Made by a program: the position numbers and the translations under genes. This document shows positions 59,501-64,000 of a stretch of 64,000 bases of DNA, in pieces (position 1 is the stretch's first letter; each line of letters opens with the position of its first letter). The stretch comes from Drosophila pseudoobscura (Eukaryota > Arthropoda > Insecta > Diptera > Drosophilidae). The stretch is taken from NCBI RefSeq assembly GCF_009870125.1, contig NC_046683.1, positions 62,759,869 to 62,823,868 on the forward strand, given 5' to 3'. The notes beneath the pieces were generated by a model, which saw nothing but the letters and a program-made list of their open reading frames with translations, ran no database searches and was not told the origin of the DNA.

Positions 59501-62500
59501 AGCCAAGCCAAGCCAATCCATGCAGATATAAAAGTCCAGCCGACAAAGTAAACCAAAGTGCGGAACTTGGACTACGACCCAGGCATGCAGCTAGCAGATG
59601 ATGGAAAGTATTCATATTTTAGTTCCAATTAGAATTTTATTAGTATTTCTATAGGGGATACAACTCGAGGAGTCAAGAGCTCTATACAAATTTTGGAGTA
59701 AGGAAAATAAATTCGGTTTTGTTTTTGCTAGAAATATATCTGAGGAATATTATTAAATGATTGTCTTTAATTGTAATAGATAATTAGAAAGCCCATTTCC
59801 TGTGAGAATTTTGGGATCTTTCTGAAGCGTTTCCCAAGAATATTTGGTCTCCACTTTGGAAATTCTTTGTCGGTTGTCGGGTTTGCATGAGACAAAGTGA
59901 GACAGTGAAAAAGAGGGTGTGTGTGCATTGCCTTAAGATCATTTATTGCAGAATTATGCATATTTTTATTACACTCGACTTGCATAAATTCAGGCATTAT
60001 TGCACTTTACGACCAGCTGCTGCTGTCCCGCTGCCACGCCCCCCGCTTACAGGTGATTGCCAAGGAATGTCGGAATCAAAAACCACAGACAGACAGATAG
60101 ACAGACAGGATGAGCAGAAGGGGACTCATCATCTCGATGCAGGCTTAGATTTTTGCATGCCCATGGCCGCCTGTCTGTCATAGAGGTGTGTCCCTGCTGC
60201 AGCCGTACAGGTCCTGGCTGCACTTACATGTCCTGTCCGTAACCCCGCTTCCGGGCCAGGCCCATGCACATGACTTGTGTCGAAAATGCTGTCATTCGGA
60301 ATGTGTTTCGTCCCCCGTTCTCTAGATATCTCTGGATAGCTCTTCTAGTCTCTCTGGCAATGATGTTTGGCAGGCTGCTTTGAAATTTAGATTTTTATGA
60401 CTCGGCAGTGGGCCGAGGAGTCTTCTGATGCCGCTGATGCCTCTGATGCTTCTGGTTCTGCTGCTACTGATGAGAGTGCTGAAATTGGCTTTCGTCTATT
60501 AGAAATGCACAGCTCAGCATTATTTCGCATATAAACTGTGGAAATATGCTAAAATTTGGTCTTGCCAGGGCTCAGGTATTTCTCGGGAGGTGTGGAAGGG
60601 GAGGGTGAGGATGAGGTTGAGGTTGAGGGTGTTACCGTAAAAAGGGTTGGTTAATAGCCAAAGAAATGCGAAACTTGTCAGCAGGTGGGGAAATTATTGA
60701 AATTCTTTTAGGTGTTGTGTTTGACTGGGGCCAGTTGATATTGCCACTTGAATCGGGTGCGACAGCATTTTACTTTTTATTTCTATTGCTGCTGCATAAT
60801 TTCCATCTGCTCTGCTCCTCCCTGCCCTGCTGTCCCCCGCAAACTTTTCATTCTCACTTAAGTATCGGCTTACAAATGTGGCACGCTTTTAGGCTCGCAT
60901 TATGCCAAGTATTTGAGTGAGTTTCGTATCGTTTCGTTTGGAGTGTGGAAATGGAATATCCTTGCACGCACATGGCCATAGCCGCGCATGTCCTGGACCT
61001 ACTTTTCTGGAAAAGGAACAGGGTCAGGGAATCCGATTGGGACACCGAACTCTTGGGCAAATGGGATGTGATATTTAGTTCTGGAGCAGACATAGTACAA
61101 GTACGTATGATATCAAAAGCCATGCAACATTTCTATGGAAACCCGGAGCAGATCCCATCAAGCATACACGTAATTCTGTGTCTGTCTCATAGGGAATTTT
61201 CGTGCTTTGTCCACGCAACTCCATTGACAGTCATTTTCATGCAATTGAATTGTTTTCAAAAAAAAGAAACAAAAAGCTGCTTAATGATCACAAAATGTGG
61301 GGAAAAAAGCAAACGATTGCAGATTATATGTCAGGCTATATGACTGACCAAAGCATTCCCCAAAATTATCCACACTTAAAATTCTGGAAAATTAAACGCT
61401 TTTTAATATTAATTCGATTTTTTCATGATTTTTATTTCGCTCAGGTTTTTGTTTGTATCTTTGAGTTTTGTTTTGTTGTTGCTGCTGCCGCTGGAAATCA
61501 TTGTCCTCTCATTGAAAATAATTTAATATGCAAATTATTATAAATGCGAATCACTTTGCAAAGTAATTTTAATAACTGCAACTGCATCAGCATCACCATC
61601 AGCATCGGTTCAATGAAAGCACAACCAGCAAAAAAGAACATAAACTGTTTTTAAACATGGCCGAAACCGACTGGGCAATCGATGGAGCATGCTCAGCCAT
61701 ATAGGGAGGGAAAAGGACGCAATGAATAAATAAAGCAATAAATAAACAATAAAGGAAAGCACGAAGATTCGATGCCCTTTCGATAAATTTTAATTTGCGA
61801 AAATTTGGAAGAGTAATGAGAAGTATTCATGGTATTGCATTAGTGATGTTAGAACCGTCTTCACAGCTTCAAAGCTGAGAGATTAATTTCCAAAGATGAT
61901 TAATTTGCGTTTTATCTGATCAAACTAACAAAACCCTCTGGAAGAGCATAATAAATCAACAAACCCGTTGAGTACTCAAAATTCGAGCTGTTTATATGTA
62001 TTTTATACCGTATGTACATATGTACGTACATATAGACTAGTTATGCACTTTTGCGATAATTGTTTAAACACTCTCCGGGCTTGGTCAAAAAGTTGACAAG
62101 CTCTCACTGTCGCTTACTCTTTCGCTTTGCCTAGCTGCCTCTCACTCTGCCGCTGTAGCTGTGTCTCTTTCGCTCTCTTTGTTTGTTGACATAGTTTAAG
62201 TGGTCGTGGAAAATATACAAATGCGTATTTTAAATGGTTAATTAATAGAAATTCTTGATGGGTCTGAAAAGCGAGATTGCTCGGTCTGGCCTGCCAGCTT
62301 GCGGCTGAATTTGATGGAGTGCAATTAGCTGAGATGGGCAGAATGATATGGATCATATATCTTGGAGATATGTATCTATAAAATGTATATTCCTTTTGGG
62401 AAAAGTAATAACTTCTAATAGCAATAAAATCTACTAATACTAATACTAATACTACTACTATCTGTGGAATAGTAAAAAAAATACATTTAATTTGCAAACG

Positions 62501-63899
62501 GACAAGTTAAACATATTTCGTGAATAAAATCGTATCATTTTGAGAGAAATGCTGATCTCAGCGGCAGCATATACTCTTCCCTTTTTGAAACTGCAGTGGT
62601 TTCATTTACAATTCATTTATGATATGAATCTGATGGATACTATCATCAACATATTTCCTAGGGCGGATTCATCCACATTTTCATCAAGTATCCATCATAT
62701 CTATCCATTGATACTTATTTCAGACTGCATTCTCCAAACCATAGATGATACTTAAAATTGTAGGATTATCGTGGAATATGCCGCTTTTATGCCTAGCTAT
62801 CAGATGATGCATAGAGAAGCTACAGATGCATGCAGTTGGATATCAGAGGCATTCATCCATTGATCTATTCCGGCCATCTGCCCATTAAATTTTCCACAGA
62901 ACGAGGCGAGAAATATCAACAATCCGTAATTTAATTTTTTTTCATAGCGATTCTACATACCATGAGATTAACGTTGGATGGCACTGCATATGTATATAAT
63001 TATATGGAACAGCTACCATAATTGTAGATATGTACATATGTATTCATCTGCAAGTCCATCTAAAGCTTTTTCCCAGAAGCTGATCCTCCATTCTTGTTTT
63101 TAATTGTTTGCCCGAGAAGTTTAAATAAATTTGTGTTGCTGCTACTTTTTTTTGGTCGTTTGCCACGCCTTGCCGGCGGCACGCGCCTTCCAGTTGGCAC
63201 AGTTCCACCCCAGTACTCGCTCTTCCTGTTGGCCAACCCCTGGCCATGTGTTTGCGCTTTAATTGAATATAAATGTAAATTAATGATGCAAAAATAATTT
63301 TTGCTTCGAGGCTTACCTCGCTTTTGCACCGCTTTTCTCATGTGTGTATGTGTTTGCTTGTTTATATTTACACCCAGTACCCATACAGTATAAGGGTACA
63401 TATATTGTATTCGTATTTCGTACCGTATACCACGGCCAACACAATATCAAAAATAGTTTAATGCTATCTCTCTCGCCAAAAAGTAGGCTCTTATAAATGC
63501 TAGTCGTAAACGATTTTTTTACCTTTATTGTCAGACCTTCTTTGACAATCGAAAGAGACCTTTAGCGCCTGAATATTCCAGATGTGATGGCAGCCACTGA
63601 GTAGCGGGTATCTCATTGTCGGGCCACTCGACTATGAAGTTCTCTTTTGCCAAGAGTCTGTGTGTGAGTGTGTCTGTGTGTGAAGTCCCCAATTCTGATG
63701 ATGCTTTTGTTGTTGGGGGCTGAGTTTTGTAAACAGCGTTTTCAGCTTTTATAGGCAGTTATGTAATTAATTTGCATTTAACTAAATTTGCATAAATAAA
63801 TACGCCAGAGTTAAAGTGGGTATAATCTACCCATACACTAATATAGATATGTATATTATCTGTATGTAGAAGCACATACACATCTATCCCCACTTCAAA

Positions 63900-64000
63900 T
63901 GAAAAAGAAACGAGGGGGAACGTAGTGAGTCGCTGCTACGGCTGCGACTCTACTTTTATACCCGATACTCAGTCAGTATGGCTTCCCTCTGCGTTTAACG
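63900..64000. mobile_element. DINE-1-like terminal fragment, cut by the window edge
   Basis: 'ttttatacccgatactcag' at about 63954 is the same terminal motif as in the element at 3.47 kb ('taatacccgatactcaaaga'), preceded by 'gctgctacggctgcgactct'. Only the end of the element is in the window. Confidence 0.5.

Larger units (their letters stand above)
53623..64000. other. Long non-coding interval at the right end
   Basis: About 10.4 kb without a defensible gene; probably upstream, intronic or enhancer DNA of a gene beyond the edge. Noted content: a GGGCAC/GGGACA minisatellite at 54373-54420; a candidate promoter at 54699; CCACTG repeats at 56138-56178; a C-rich quadruplex-prone tract at 56518-56566; AGGCC/CAGGCC repeats at 56970-57002; GGAGCA repeats at 58440-58485; 'taacg' repeats at 58386-58410; ACTAAT repeats at 62433-62460; TACATATGTA palindromes near 62010 and 63030; and a DINE-1-like end at the right edge. 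Confidence 0.5.

Overview
The window is nuclear DNA of a fly of the genus Drosophila. The evidence is short GT-AG introns, TATA/Inr, DRE and Motif 6 core promoters, DINE-1 (INE-1-type Helitron-like) fragments, two tRNA-Val(AAC) genes, and proteins that read as fly orthologues: AIP1/flare, Ddx1, Rich (RIC1), Combover (PCM1 family), JMJD7, GPN2 and hemolectin. An obscura-group species is my guess, not a proof. There is nothing bacterial, no CRISPR array, and no intact mobile element. || Layout. 1-5.85 kb (minus): the first 14 coding exons of a hemolectin-like VWD/C8/TIL clotting protein, cut by the left edge. 8.1-9.1 kb (minus): GPN2 GTPase. 10.1-13.2 kb (plus): flare in 7 exons. 14.2-17.9 kb (minus): a BTB/POZ protein with two C2H2 fingers. 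21.7-22.4 kb (minus): a small secreted chitin-binding (CBM14) protein. 23.4-25.4 kb (minus): the 3' exons of a Gln/His-rich membrane protein ending in PPxY motifs. 27.7-28.3 kb: two identical tRNA-Val genes facing each other. 30.2-34.7 kb: three peritrophin-type multi-CBM14 genes (minus, plus, minus). 35.5-36.3 kb (plus): a short Combover paralogue. 37.1-43.4 kb (plus): Combover. 43.7-44.6 kb (minus): JMJD7. 45.2-45.7 kb (plus): a GSKIP-domain protein. 46.0-48.4 kb (minus): Ddx1. 49.0-53.2 kb (plus): Rich, one intronless coding exon. 53.3-64.0 kb: about 10.7 kb of AT-rich, microsatellite-rich DNA with no gene I can defend, apart from a candidate TATA promoter near 54.7 kb. || How the genes relate. 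There are no operons. flr and the BTB gene, Combover and JMJD7, and the GSKIP gene and Ddx1 are convergent. Gpn2 and flr, JMJD7 and the GSKIP gene, and Ddx1 and Rich are divergent and may share promoter DNA. Three of the promoters carry housekeeping elements (DRE, Motif 6, Motif 1-like), while the secreted-protein genes (hemolectin, CBM14 genes) have sharp TATA boxes about 30 bp from an initiator, as expected for tissue-restricted expression. || Main items for a second look: (1) the gap between the short Combover paralogue and Combover (36.6-37.03 kb) holds diverged copies of both the downstream and the upstream flank of Gpn2, in the same order and orientation but without the gene, so it may be the scar of a lost or moved Gpn2 locus; (2) the short paralogue is a partial duplication of Combover that kept an exon boundary; (3) two neighbouring peritrophin genes split the start codon A|TG across an intron; (4) several isolated exon-like reading frames lie between genes. 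All exon joins were read by eye from splice sites and reading frame, and no alignment program was run.
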